This document shows, in pieces, positions 1-8,020 of a stretch of 32,208 bases of DNA. Numbering within the stretch: position 1 is the first letter of the stretch; each line of letters starts with the position of its first letter. This DNA is from DATJGF01 sp035495315 (GTDB lineage: Bacteria > Verrucomicrobiota > Verrucomicrobiia > Limisphaerales > UBA8199). Location of the stretch: assembly GCA_035495315.1 (NCBI GenBank), contig DATJGF010000254.1:1-32208 (forward strand), given 5' to 3'. The notes below the pieces were generated by a model, which saw only the letters and a list, made by a program, of their open reading frames with translations, did not search any database and was not told the DNA's origin. The position numbers and the translations under genes were made by a program.

Positions 1-369
1 ACCACGTATGGTGGCAAAGTCGGCGAGTCCCTGCTTTTTCAACATACTTTGTCTGGCTCTTCGTCCAGCGCACAACCTTTAATCGGGCTGGTCTCCTTTC
101 ACCTTAGACCTACCGGACTGGACATGCCAACCCAGCCGGAACCGGTCCTTCTTCGCATCGCTTCAGCCAGCCCCGATTCGCTTGTTTTTTCCTGACCCTC
201 GAATTGGCTTAGCTGGACTTTTGCCCTTCAGCAAAGCACCGACCTCAGCACCACCAATTGGCTGACTCTCACCAACACGCCAATTGTAACTGGCTCGCAA
301 ACTGAGGTCCTCTATCAAATCACCATTCCACGACCGAGCGCCACCACGTTCTACCGGTTGGTACATTGA
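1..369 (+). pseudogene. 3' remnant of an exported protein gene, interrupted by TGA
   Basis: Frame 1 runs open from the window edge to a TGA at 193-195, then continues open to a second TGA at 367-369. The part after the first stop reads FALQQSTDLSTTNWLTLTN and ends in TTFYRLVH. This is the tail type common on large secreted verrucomicrobial proteins and resembles the ends of two other proteins in this window. The residues before the stop (SLVFS) and after it (PSNW) suggest that TGA replaced a TGG (Trp) codon, as in the usual VSWP context. The upstream 64 codons are less clearly family-like, so more lesions are possible. Only the 3' end is in the window. Alternatives are a sequencing error or a gene that really ends at 195. 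Confidence 0.5.
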
Positions 370-509
370 TCTTTTTTCGTAACGCAGCGGGAATGGACTT
401 CACCTGATTTCATGAGGAAGAGGTTTCTCGCCTCGGCGTTATAACAGTCAAACTGGCGCCTTGCACATATTGGCGCCCTTTGCGAAAGTCGAATGGCCTT
501 TCAATCAGC

Positions 510-597
510 GCCGGTGTGGCGAAATGGCAGACGCACAGGACTTAAAATCCTGGGTCCATAAAAAGACGTGTGGGTTCGAGTCCCACCACCGGCACCA
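510..597 (+). tRNA. tRNA-Leu (UAA anticodon), CCA encoded
   Basis: The acceptor arm GCCGGTG (510-516) pairs with CACCGGC (587-593), followed by discriminator A and an encoded CCA (595-597). The anticodon stem CAGGA/TCCTG encloses loop CTTAAAA, giving anticodon TAA, which reads UUA leucine codons. The long variable arm before the GTGGG-TTCGAGT-CCCAC T-arm is the class II architecture expected of tRNA-Leu. The gene stands alone, with no other tRNA seen nearby. Confidence 0.97.
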
Positions 598-931
598 ATC
601 CCAATTGTACCCCGTAAAAACAGGCATTGCATCGCCTTCAAGCTTCCGAACAATTACTTCCGCATAACGTCTCGGCATAACGTGCTTATGGGTGTTGAAA
701 TGGAACTCGCCCCTTTTTGGCTCTGGCGACTCCGTAGTTTGCTGGAATCCGCAGGAGGTTTGCTTTGATTTGATGGAGTTCTTAAATCAACCCCAATGGA
801 CTCCAAGCGCCTAAAGTCGCTTGCAGCGTTTGTCTCGTGCGTGTGGGATCCCAATAAGTGCGAGGATCAACGTTCTTCGGCGCTTCCGCATCCATGATTT
901 TAGCATGCCAGGAAAAACTGACATGGTTACT
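598..931. other. Intergenic region without a recognisable gene
   Basis: This stretch lies between the tRNA and the 3' end of the hydrolase. Short open frames here have no protein-like character. A 7-bp inverted repeat (TTGATTT/AAATCAA) lies around 770-790. I see no promoter or convincing terminator. Confidence 0.4.
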
Positions 932-1867
932 TTAACTACGGCCAGGGGCAGAAGTCATTCCGATTGTTCCAAGCCATGTCTCCATCAAGGTAGGCCATTC
1001 CGTAATTGGAAGCTTCGTTCGCCGCAGCCCAAACGCATGCCCGCCTTGGGCATACAAATGCATCTCCACAGGAACCCCAGCGTTCTTGAGCGCAGTGTAG
1101 TAAACCAGCGAGTGGTTTACATCGTCCACGTGGTCATCCTCCGCTTGTAACAAAAATGTCGGTGGGGTATTGCTGGTGACAAGAACATTCGGATTCAATA
1201 GAAAGCCCTTATCTTCATTCCATAGATGTCCGGGATAAAGAGCTACCGCAAAATCCGGTCGGCAGCTTTCTTTGTCAGCCGCATCCACAGCCACATACGA
1301 ACGTTTGTCAAAATGCGTGCTGATCGCCGCCACCATGTGTCCCCCTGCCGAAAACCCGATCACTCCAATCTTATGCGGCTCAATATGCCACTCGGCGGCG
1401 TGAAACCGGACCAGCCCGACCGTCCTCTGTGCATCTTCCAACGCCAGCGGTGACTCCCCATACGGCCCCACTTTCTTGAGTGGCACGCGATATTTCAAGA
1501 GCACAGCTGTGATGCCTCTAGAGGTCAGCCAATCGCAGATTTCCGTGCCTTCCAAATCGATGGCCAGCGCATTGTAACCTCCGCCCGGAAAAACAATGGC
1601 TGCCACGCCTGTATTGGTTCCCTTGGGCGAATAGACCGTCATCGTCGGCTGCGAGACATTGATCACGAAGACGAACGGTTTGCGGGCAACGACCCAATCC
1701 GTGTTGGACAAAACCGCCTCCGGCCCTGGGACCGGCTGTGCGTCAGGAACGGCGCCCGGCCAAATCGGCACTTGCATGTGTCCCGGAGACGGCTGCCAGA
1801 AATTCGTTTCAGCGTTCAGACCGTTAAAGGCAAAAACAACACACAGAGCAAACATCAAAGCTTTCAT
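932..1867 (-). CDS. Secreted alpha/beta hydrolase (esterase-like)
   Basis: A 311-residue protein with an N-terminal signal peptide (MKALMFALCVVFAFNGLNA). The body is an alpha/beta-hydrolase fold: oxyanion-hole motif PGGGY near residues 94-98, nucleophile elbow GFSAGGH with Ser173, an acidic residue in EDDHVDD near 243-249, and catalytic His277 in GGHAFG. This pattern is typical of the acetyl-xylan-esterase/BD-FAE-like group that verrucomicrobia export for polysaccharide deacylation. Substrate specificity cannot be read from sequence, so carbohydrate-ester cleavage is an inference. The gene stands alone on this strand. It is divergent from the BON gene across about 250 bp, and no strong ribosome-binding site is visible. 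ATG at 1867 is favoured because the signal peptide starts there. Confidence 0.88.
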   Translation of the reverse strand: MKALMFALCVVFAFNGLNAETNFWQPSPGHMQVPIWPGAVPDAQPVPGPEAVLSNTDWVVARKPFVFVINVSQPTMTVYSPKGTNTGVAAIVFPGGGYNALAIDLEGTEICDWLTSRGITAVLLKYRVPLKKVGPYGESPLALEDAQRTVGLVRFHAAEWHIEPHKIGVIGFSAGGHMVAAISTHFDKRSYVAVDAADKESCRPDFAVALYPGHLWNEDKGFLLNPNVLVTSNTPPTFLLQAEDDHVDDVNHSLVYYTALKNAGVPVEMHLYAQGGHAFGLRRTKLPITEWPTLMETWLGTIGMTSAPGRS

Positions 1868-2101
1868 TTGAAGTGAATGAAGCGAAGAGAAAACTGCCGA
1901 GGTTCATGTGACAAGGCTAAAGTCCCCTCCAGGCTCGCCTTGAACTCCTGGCTCTTCGCCGTTTTTAGGATACAATTTTGTGTCGGCTGATTTCCTTGTC
2001 CTTACCGCCCAGGAGTTTGTGAGGAGGGAATAAGAGCCCGGATGTTGCGGGTCGCCACAGCGCAGGGGGAAGGCAATACCCCATAGCTATCCCTCAGGCG
2101 T

Positions 2102-2110
2102 AAAGGAGGT
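2102..2110 (+). promoter_or_regulatory. Strong Shine-Dalgarno site of the BON lipoprotein
   Basis: AAAGGAGGT lies 7 nt before the ATG at 2118. It is the clearest ribosome-binding site in the window and fixes the start of the lipoprotein gene. Confidence 0.8.
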
Positions 2111-2117
2111 TCTCTCT

Positions 2118-2549
2118 ATGAAGATTCTGAAATGGGTAACATGCGTAGGGGTAGTGGGCCTGCTCGCGGGTTGCAATCCTACTTCCGAGAGCTCAGGTGG
2201 AGCCGGAAGCAATCAGGCCAGCGGGTCAAACAGCGGGCAAGGTGCGAGCGCGCCGGACAACACGGGGCGTAACGTGCGCGACCGCTCGGATTCGACGGTC
2301 ACGCCTGGCGACCAGGGACCCAGCGATGCTGATCGCGATATCACGCGACGAATCCGGCGAGCGCTGAACCGCAATGACCAGCTCTCGGCGGACGCCAAAA
2401 ATATTAAGGTTATCGCCATCAACGGGAAGGTGACCTTGCGCGGACCCGTGAAGAATCGACAGGAGTTGGAAACGATCCAATCCATCGTGCAGCAAGCAGG
2501 CGTGAGTTCGTTCGATAACCAACTCGAAATAGAAGCAACAAATCAATAA
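2118..2549 (+). CDS. BON-domain lipoprotein
   Basis: A 143-residue protein beginning with a lipoprotein signal. Lipobox LLAGC places the lipidated cysteine at residue 19. A low-complexity Ser/Gly/Asn linker to about residue 60 is followed by one BON domain (about 72-140) with the usual features: DRDITRRIRRAL, KVIAINGKVTLRGPVKNRQE and a closing VSSFDNQLEI. BON domains bind phospholipid or periplasmic partners and are common in osmotic or envelope-stress proteins. The protein is expected to sit in the periplasm anchored to a membrane. A strong ribosome-binding site precedes it. The stress-protein gene follows after 19 nt on the same strand, so the two are probably co-transcribed. Confidence 0.9.
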   Translation: MKILKWVTCVGVVGLLAGCNPTSESSGGAGSNQASGSNSGQGASAPDNTGRNVRDRSDSTVTPGDQGPSDADRDITRRIRRALNRNDQLSADAKNIKVIAINGKVTLRGPVKNRQELETIQSIVQQAGVSSFDNQLEIEATNQ

Positions 2550-2568
2550 GCAGTGAAAGGACAAACGT

Positions 2569-3126
2569 ATGGCTAAGAAATCAGTATTCTGCCTGGCGCG
2601 GGATGAAGCGCAAGCGGCCCAAATTGTGGAGAACTTGAAAGTGGCCGGTTTTTCTAACAACGATATTTCCGTGTTGCTGCCCGACAAAGGGAGCACCCGG
2701 GAATTCGCGCATAAAAAAGGGACCAAAGCGCCGGAGGGAGCGGTGACCGGGGCTACGACTGGCGGTGTGCTGGGCGGAGTTTTGGGATGGCTGGTGGGGA
2801 TTGGTTCATTGGCGATCCCGGGTTTGGGACCTTTCATTGCCGCCGGTCCAATCATGGCAGCGCTGAGTGGCGCCGCTGTTGGAGGAGCCGCAGGGGGCGT
2901 GGTCGGTGCGCTGGTTGGCATGGGGATACCGGAATATGAGGCCAAACGCTACGAGGCGAGGTTGAAAGAAGGGCGAATTCTTATCTCAGTGCATTCCGAG
3001 AATGGCGACGAAACCCGGCGCGCAAAAGAAATCTTCGAACGAGGCGGCGCTGAAGATATCGCCTCGGCTGGAGAAGAAGGGGTTAGTCAAAAAGAGAGCG
3101 CGCCTGGCTATCGCAGGGCGGCCTAA
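2569..3126 (+). CDS. General-stress-type protein with glycine-zipper membrane segment
   Basis: A 185-residue protein. Residues 4-40 (SVFCLARDEAQAAQIVENLK, then AGFSNNDISVLLPD) match the alpha/beta N-terminal domain of YflT/GSP17M-like general stress proteins. Residues about 60-125 are a long run of Gly/Ala-rich glycine-zipper segments (GVLGGVLGWLVG, GAAVGGAAGGVVGALVGMG) that probably insert in or associate with the membrane. The C-terminal part (YEARLKEGRILISVHSENGDE) resembles the second half of the same fold. Proteins of this type often neighbour BON-domain proteins in envelope-stress loci. The biochemical role is unknown. Confidence 0.82.
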   Translation: MAKKSVFCLARDEAQAAQIVENLKVAGFSNNDISVLLPDKGSTREFAHKKGTKAPEGAVTGATTGGVLGGVLGWLVGIGSLAIPGLGPFIAAGPIMAALSGAAVGGAAGGVVGALVGMGIPEYEAKRYEARLKEGRILISVHSENGDETRRAKEIFERGGAEDIASAGEEGVSQKESAPGYRRAA

Positions 3127-3184
3127 AAGGCGTCAGCGTCAAGAATTGGCTAAAAAGTGAGCTAAAAACAGCCGTTTTGATCTC

Positions 3185-3230
3185 AACGCCGCAGAGGGTG
3201 ATCTCAATTTCGACAACCTCTAGCGGCGTT
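3185..3230 (+). terminator. Candidate terminator hairpin after the stress-protein gene
   Basis: AACGCCGCAGAGG (3185-3197) pairs with CCTCTaGCGGCGTT (3217-3230), a 13-bp stem with one bulged A and a 19-nt loop. It lies 60 nt after the stop of the upstream gene. No T-run follows, so it may be a Rho-assisted terminator, an mRNA-stabilising structure, or unrelated to termination. Confidence 0.4.
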
Positions 3231-3621
3231 CGAGTTTCAATCGCGAATTAACTTCCAGGTGGGATTCCATCTGCGGCTCCGGTTTTAAGGTGCCGAAGAA
3301 AATTGCCGCGCACAAACGCGGCGAGAAAAAAGGCATTCGCTTCTGCCCATTTAGAAGTTTTTAGACTCGATAGGAGTTCGAGCCAAATTGCCTGCACGTA
3401 CTGAGGACCACTTCACCGAGCCTGTACAAATGCAAAAAAGTGGCAGTGGATCCGAGCGGGTGAGCAGGCGACAGCCGCGTCGCCGTTTCAAACTCCGATC
3501 CACCACCGAGGCAACAAATACACCTTGATATAACGAGGGACAAGGTGGGTTCAACCCGCGAGAGTTTCGAATCAGCTGCTGATCGTTTTACGCGCCTTCA
3601 TGCGGTTCTTCGGCACTCCGA

Positions 3622-3644
3622 AATCGGACCAAAGCCGTCCGATT
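3622..3644. promoter_or_regulatory. CGGAC dyad, candidate enhancer of the sigma-54-like promoter at 3715
   Basis: AATCGGAC (3622-3629) is followed by a 7-nt spacer and its exact reverse complement GTCCGATT (3637-3644). The CGGAC-N7-GTCCG core has the 17-bp geometry typical of NtrC-family operators. Its centre is about 84 bp upstream of the -24 element at 3715. Similar arms occur at 10814-10839 and 20195-20212. Confidence 0.55.
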
Positions 3645-3714
3645 CTGCACCAGTGGAACGGGGCTTTCGTGCCCAAAATCTGCTACCACGGCCTGTTTTT
3701 GGCCTGAACCCTTG

Positions 3715-3729
3715 TGGCATATGCACTGC
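3715..3729 (+). promoter_or_regulatory. Candidate sigma-54 promoter for the cytochrome gene
   Basis: TGGCAT-ATGCA-CTGC places the invariant GG (3716-3717) and GC (3728-3729) exactly 12 nt apart, as in the TGGCAC-N5-TTGC consensus. It has two substitutions (T for C at the end of the -24 box, C for the first T of the -12 box). Transcription would begin near 3741, about 77 nt before the proposed start at 3818. Confidence 0.45.
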
Positions 3730-3817
3730 TATAGATTTCGGTTATGGGAACCACCGGAAAGACCTCTTTAGCGAACCGCATTATCGGAACCTGCGTTGAG
3801 CAGGTTTTCGAGTTGGG

Positions 3818-4549
3818 TTGAACCACCGCCACCATATGCTCCTCCTGGGTCAGCTTCAGCCATGGCCGGTCCCTTTCGCCAAGGGCTGCTGCCTGGGTGA
3901 GCTACAGGCCCTGACTGGCTATCATTCCGGGTTGGCCCTGGCGGCAGGATGCGTCGTGACGTGTTTGTTGTGCCAACAGGGACGGCGTCGGGCGTTCCGA
4001 GTTTCATTGGCCATTACGCTGCTGCTTCTGCCTGTTGCGGCTCATTTGGGGGGGTGGATAACTCACGCACGTGAGTTCGTTAACCGTTATGTGCCAACCA
4101 ATACGCCCGAAATGTCAGGGAAGCCCATCAACCGTGAAAAGCCCATCGCTGGATCAGCTCCGGTAATGGAGCAACCTGTCTTCACCGGCCTCATCGAACC
4201 CATCCTGCAAAAGCATTGTACCGAATGCCATGGCGCCTCGAAACAAAAAGCCCAGTTGCGGCTGGATACCTTCGAAGACTTGTTGAAAGGCGGACAGAAT
4301 GGTCCGGTAATGAAAGCGGGTAGCCCGCAAGAGAGCCCGCTTGTTCAAACAATGGTATCTGCTCTGGATGCCGATGGTCATATGCCTCCGGACGAAGAGC
4401 CACAACCCAACGATGAGGAAATCAAACTGGTGCAGTGGTGGGTCAACATCGGAGCGCCCATCTCGGTGAAGCCGGGGGATCTGCAACTCGAACCCGAAAT
4501 GCGCCGTCTGTTAGGAGCTCTTTTGGAGCGGCATCAGGCAGCTCCGTAG
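3818..4549 (+). CDS. Short membrane-anchored PSC1-type c-type cytochrome
   Basis: A 243-residue frame from TTG 3818; ATG 3836 is an equally good in-frame start. Two hydrophobic segments (about 35-52 and 63-82) end in AHLGGWITHAREFVNRYVP. This corresponds to the last part of the DUF2231-like membrane domain found in front of planctomycete/verrucomicrobial cytochromes (GHFGGxLTHGxxFLxxYxP). A PSC1 domain follows, with one heme c site CTECH at 134-138, then KAQLRLDTFEDLLKGG, HMPPDEEPQPNDEEIKLVQWW and a distal-side Met. Compared with the family, the first membrane helices, including the usual HPxxVHFP motif, are missing; a stop at 3797 blocks extension. It is either a natural short form or a 5'-truncated gene. 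A candidate sigma-54 promoter lies upstream, which favours expression. Confidence 0.75.
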   Translation: MNHRHHMLLLGQLQPWPVPFAKGCCLGELQALTGYHSGLALAAGCVVTCLLCQQGRRRAFRVSLAITLLLLPVAAHLGGWITHAREFVNRYVPTNTPEMSGKPINREKPIAGSAPVMEQPVFTGLIEPILQKHCTECHGASKQKAQLRLDTFEDLLKGGQNGPVMKAGSPQESPLVQTMVSALDADGHMPPDEEPQPNDEEIKLVQWWVNIGAPISVKPGDLQLEPEMRRLLGALLERHQAAP

Positions 4550-4597
4550 CTGGCTAGCTGTTGTTGGGGTATTGGTTTGAACCACTCTCCCGCGCTG

Positions 4598-5815
4598 TTA
4601 AAACTTCACAGTGACTTGGGCGGCCACAAGTTGTTCGCCTTGCTGCAGCTCGGCATTGCGGTGGCCGAAACTGTATTGGATCTTGGTCTGAAGATGCCGG
4701 GTAAACCGGCAGCCCAAGGCCACATCGATGCGGTACATGTCATTGGCCCAGGGCTCCTGTCCCCCCATACCATTATCGACAGCTGAGTAGAGTTCCTGGT
4801 TCCACCGAGCAGCCACGAATAGAGCGGAGGTAAGTTTGTATTTCACCTCGAGATAATATGCGAGCAAATCGGCATTGCCGACATTGGGCACCTGAAATCG
4901 TGTGAGAAAAAGCTCAGCCCACATTTCCCAGCGCTTAAAGGCATAGCTGACATCATAATCCAAGGTATATTGGTAGTAATCATTGATACCTTTTCCTGGT
5001 GGTAACGCGTCGGAAGCTTCTGTGGTCAGATAAGGTCCCACACTGAATGACACTCCAGTCTTCCAGGCGGCGTTTGGACGGAACCCAAGCCGACCACTGA
5101 CGGTCGGATATCGCCAGAACGACTCATCCAGATCCCATGACTCCGGGTGCGAAGAAATTGAAGCATTCTTCAGATCCAACGCATAATCAAACTTGCCGAC
5201 AGTTCCGAAGATGCCAAAGCCGGTGGCATAAACCGGGCCCCAAATGACAGGCAGCCAGCTTCCTTTGTCGTCCGCCAGATGGCGGCGTGCCAGGAAATCT
5301 GCGGGTGAAGTTGGAATATCTTCATAAGAGACAGGAGTAAGATTCTCGTATGGCAGAGGAGCTGTAATCAGGGGGTTTTGCCAGGAGTCATGTCGCTGGA
5401 CCCAGCTGCCGACGACGGTCGCAAATTTGCCGAACTGCAGGTTGAGTCGGTTGTTGTCATACGGAATCCAGCGCACAAGGTATTCGTCCAAACGCGCATC
5501 GAAATCCGACTCGCCAGGGTCAAACCCGCGATCCAGACGCGCTTGCAAAAAGGCGTAGAAGTGAGGACCTATCTGAGTATCGAGGAACAGGCTAAGGCGC
5601 GGATTAAAAAAGCTCTCATCTTCATAGATTAAACCCGGCGGGCGCTGATCGATGTAGTAGCCCTCGAGGTCCAACAGGCCTGTGAGGTGGGACCGAAAGA
5701 CACCGTTTTTGCTTTGCAGCGTAAGTTTGTTGTCGAGGTCATCCAACCATTGCTGGCTGTGACCCGACATTTCTACCACCAGCACTCCCAGCAGGACTGA
5801 CAGGGTTTTGGTCAC
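4598..5815 (-). CDS. Outer-membrane beta-barrel porin
   Basis: A 405-residue protein with a signal peptide (MTKTLSVLLGVLVVEMSGHS, probably cleaved before QQW). The rest alternates short amphipathic beta strands rich in aromatic residues and ends in QVTVKF, the C-terminal Phe signature of outer-membrane barrels. The layout (FFNPRLSLFLDTQIGPHFYA, then DARLDEYLVRWIPYDNN and LNLQFGKF) resembles phosphate-selective-porin/OprO-like or alginate-type porins, but no substrate can be assigned. The start lies 5 bp after the cupredoxin stop, so the two form an operon. A porin paired with a periplasmic cupredoxin suggests a shared envelope function, perhaps uptake of the cupredoxin's substrate; this is inference. 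Confidence 0.82.
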   Translation of the reverse strand: MTKTLSVLLGVLVVEMSGHSQQWLDDLDNKLTLQSKNGVFRSHLTGLLDLEGYYIDQRPPGLIYEDESFFNPRLSLFLDTQIGPHFYAFLQARLDRGFDPGESDFDARLDEYLVRWIPYDNNRLNLQFGKFATVVGSWVQRHDSWQNPLITAPLPYENLTPVSYEDIPTSPADFLARRHLADDKGSWLPVIWGPVYATGFGIFGTVGKFDYALDLKNASISSHPESWDLDESFWRYPTVSGRLGFRPNAAWKTGVSFSVGPYLTTEASDALPPGKGINDYYQYTLDYDVSYAFKRWEMWAELFLTRFQVPNVGNADLLAYYLEVKYKLTSALFVAARWNQELYSAVDNGMGGQEPWANDMYRIDVALGCRFTRHLQTKIQYSFGHRNAELQQGEQLVAAQVTVKF

Positions 5816-5820
5816 GGCTG

Positions 5821-6477
5821 CTAATTGCCAGGGAAATCAATATGCAGCTGCTGATCGGCGTGCAGCTCGACAGGTTTTTCGTAAACGTGCTTCTCATCAA
5901 TCCACGCTTTAAGCGTGAACTGGCCGGCGGGCAGATTCTGCAAACGGTACACACCATTGGTCGTGCGGCTGAAGTAGGGGGTGTCCAACACCAAAATAAT
6001 TCCCTTCATATGCTGATGGATTTCACAATATAGCTTCACAACGCCTGGTTTATCGAAGATTTCAACCGGCGGGCTGTCGTCGGTTTTTCGATAGCGGCCC
6101 AGGTCGAAGCGCTTGGCTTTGGAATAAGAAAATACATTGTGATAGAACTCGTCCTCATTGGGAAAGGCCACCGCGGTTCCCACTTGAACGGGGAGGAGAG
6201 CAGGACGGAATTGTGCTCCCAATTGCACCACTTCATTGGTGAGATGAATTGAATTGGTTGTCGCCGGGAATTGGCCCTCCAAATACACAACGGCGGCAGG
6301 CGGGTCTGGTGGGGCAATTTCCCCGACCTGCCCGGCATAGCGGGAGGGCGGGGGGATCCAGGGGGCAGCCTTGGGCAGGCTGACTTTGCCGTCTATCACA
6401 GCTTGTCCATGAACCATACGCGCGCCAAGCAACAGCGACGCGCTGCACGCAATTCGAATCATGCCACGGCAATTCAT
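5821..6477 (-). CDS. Periplasmic plastocyanin-like cupredoxin (methylamine-utilisation-like)
   Basis: The frame is open from 6558, but ATG 6477 (MNCRG) or 6462 (MIRIAC) places a signal peptide (ACSASLLLGARMVHGQ) at the N-terminus. The 27-residue extension looks untranslated. The body is a cupredoxin fold annotated in many genomes as a methylamine utilisation or plastocyanin-like protein. Likely type 1 copper ligands are His in EFYHNVFS, then Cys, His and Met in YCEIHQHMKG. A C-terminal transthyretin/CarboxypepD_reg-like segment (NGVYRLQNLPAGQFTLKAWID) is also typical. The protein should be a small periplasmic electron carrier or copper-binding protein. It is the first gene of the porin operon and divergent from the sigma-54 regulator, the usual position for a target of an adjacent regulator. 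Confidence 0.8.
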   Translation of the reverse strand: MNCRGMIRIACSASLLLGARMVHGQAVIDGKVSLPKAAPWIPPPSRYAGQVGEIAPPDPPAAVVYLEGQFPATTNSIHLTNEVVQLGAQFRPALLPVQVGTAVAFPNEDEFYHNVFSYSKAKRFDLGRYRKTDDSPPVEIFDKPGVVKLYCEIHQHMKGIILVLDTPYFSRTTNGVYRLQNLPAGQFTLKAWIDEKHVYEKPVELHADQQLHIDFPGN

Positions 6478-6607
6478 GCCCCAAACAAATACAGTGAGAA
6501 TCCGGTTGTATAATAGGAAAAAGTGGCCCCACGGTTTTTTCTGGTTTGATTTGGGCATCGTGAGGCATATTTAAGTTGATCTTAATAGGGTAAAGCTATT
6601 TTCATCG

Positions 6608-8020
6608 ATGGTTATGGCGAATACCGAACAGTTTTCTTGTCTCCTGGTCGATGACGATGTGGGCTTTACTTCGATGTTGGCCAAAATTGTCAAGGAGGAA
6701 GGGGGCCGGGCGAACTGTTGCCATACGGTAGCGGCTGCGCAAGAGCAAATTGCCAGAGCTGGTTTCGATGTGATCATCCTGGACAACTGTCTGCCCGATG
6801 GGTCCGGGTATGACTTCTATTCTCAGGTCGGGCGGCATAGTCCAGCAAGTGTGGTCGCCATGATAACCGGTGCTCCCGAGTTATCTCAGGCGATCGAGCT
6901 GACCCGAAATGGCCTTTTTGATTATTTGACCAAACCGATCGATGCCAGCGCCTTCGCGGCGCTGTTACGCCGCGCGAAGCTTCGCCTTCGCCGCCCGGCC
7001 CTGGAATCGCTTACCGACGGATTATTGGGCAACTCCCAAAAAATGCATGAAGTGGTGTTGCAACTTGAGCAGGCAGCCCGCCATCTCCATGCGACCGTGC
7101 TTCTCCTGGGGGAGACTGGCACTGGAAAGGATCTGGCGGCACGGTTCCTCCACCAGCTCACGTTCGCGAATCAGCCCAAGGCGCCTTATGTGGCGTTGAA
7201 TTGTCCCAATGTGCCGGCAGATATGTTCGAAGCAGAGCTGTTCGGCAGCGAAAAAGGGGCTTACACAGGCGCCGATCGCCGGCGAGGTGGTTTAGCCGAA
7301 GCCGCCGAGGGCGGAACTCTATTCCTGGACGAGGTGGCGGAGATTCCGTTGGCATTGCAATCCAAGCTGCTGAGATTTTTGGAAACTCGAGAGTACCGAG
7401 CGCTCGGTGGAACGAACGCGCGTCAGTTTCAAGGACGGGTGGTCGCCGCGACCAATCGGAAGCTGGCGGATGAGGTTCGCGCCGGACGGTTTCGCGAAGA
7501 CCTGCTGTACCGGCTTGATGTGTTCAGCGTCCATCTACCTCCACTGCGCGAGCACATTTCGGATTTGGAGGCTATTGCCGAAGCACTGCTGGGCCGGCTT
7601 TGCGAAAAATACGGCCGATCCAAACCGGCATTGCGAGCCAGTGATCTCAATGCGTTAAAGGGGCATCTGTTTCCAGGGAACGTTCGCGAATTGCGTAATT
7701 TGCTTGAGCGGTCTTTACTGCGTACCGACGCGCTTGCACACGAACTCGCCATGGATCTTGAGTGGCTTAAGGGTTATGGGCATGCGGTCACGGCAATGCC
7801 TCTCGAGGCTCCCGTGAGAGATGAGGCTGCCAAGCGCTCTCTCAGTCCGTTGGAGAGGCAGGAGTACGAGCTAATCGCCAAGACGTTAGCCAGTGAAAAC
7901 GGCGGTATTCGCCGCGCCGCGGCGAAGCTTGGGTTGACGCATCAGGCGTTGCTGCGTCGGCTTCAGAAGTGGCCGGAGTTAAGGCAAGGGTCAAACCCAG
8001 GGGTTCGTTCGTCGGAATGA
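6608..8020 (+). CDS. NtrC-family sigma-54-dependent response regulator
   Basis: A 470-residue protein with three domains. The receiver (8-120) has acidic residues DDD15-17, phospho-acceptor Asp59 in VIILDNCLPDGSG and Lys109 in YLTKPID. The AAA+ domain (about 138-375) has Walker A GETGTGKD 168-175, sigma-54-contacting loop GAYTGA 217-222 (Tyr variant of GAFTGA) and Walker B GGTLFLDE 235-242, then arginine-finger and sensor regions. The Fis-type helix-turn-helix is at about 425-462 (GIRRAAAKLGLTHQALLRRLQ). All residues needed for ATP-driven sigma-54 activation are visible. It overlaps the kinase gene by ATGA, so the pair is surely co-expressed. The divergent cupredoxin-porin operon and the CGGAC dyads with -24/-12 promoters in this window are candidate targets. 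Confidence 0.95.
   Translation: MVMANTEQFSCLLVDDDVGFTSMLAKIVKEEGGRANCCHTVAAAQEQIARAGFDVIILDNCLPDGSGYDFYSQVGRHSPASVVAMITGAPELSQAIELTRNGLFDYLTKPIDASAFAALLRRAKLRLRRPALESLTDGLLGNSQKMHEVVLQLEQAARHLHATVLLLGETGTGKDLAARFLHQLTFANQPKAPYVALNCPNVPADMFEAELFGSEKGAYTGADRRRGGLAEAAEGGTLFLDEVAEIPLALQSKLLRFLETREYRALGGTNARQFQGRVVAATNRKLADEVRAGRFREDLLYRLDVFSVHLPPLREHISDLEAIAEALLGRLCEKYGRSKPALRASDLNALKGHLFPGNVRELRNLLERSLLRTDALAHELAMDLEWLKGYGHAVTAMPLEAPVRDEAAKRSLSPLERQEYELIAKTLASENGGIRRAAAKLGLTHQALLRRLQKWPELRQGSNPGVRSSE

Larger units (their letters stand above)
3127..3817. other. Long intergenic region carrying a hairpin, a CGGAC dyad and a sigma-54-like promoter
   Basis: These 691 bp separate the stress-protein gene from the cytochrome gene. 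No open frame here has protein-like composition; the 84-codon frame at 3545-3799 looks accidental. Structured elements are listed separately: hairpin 3185-3230, dyad 3622-3644 and the -24/-12 match at 3715-3729. The remainder shows nothing I recognise. Confidence 0.5.

Noticed and set aside
3545..3799. 84-codon open frame before the cytochrome gene
   Set aside because: No protein-like composition or ribosome-binding site; it contains the dyad and the promoter-like boxes.
6552..6566. TGGGCA...AGGC with sigma-54-like spacing before the NtrC-type gene
   Set aside because: Only the GG and GC pairs match; too weak to call a promoter.
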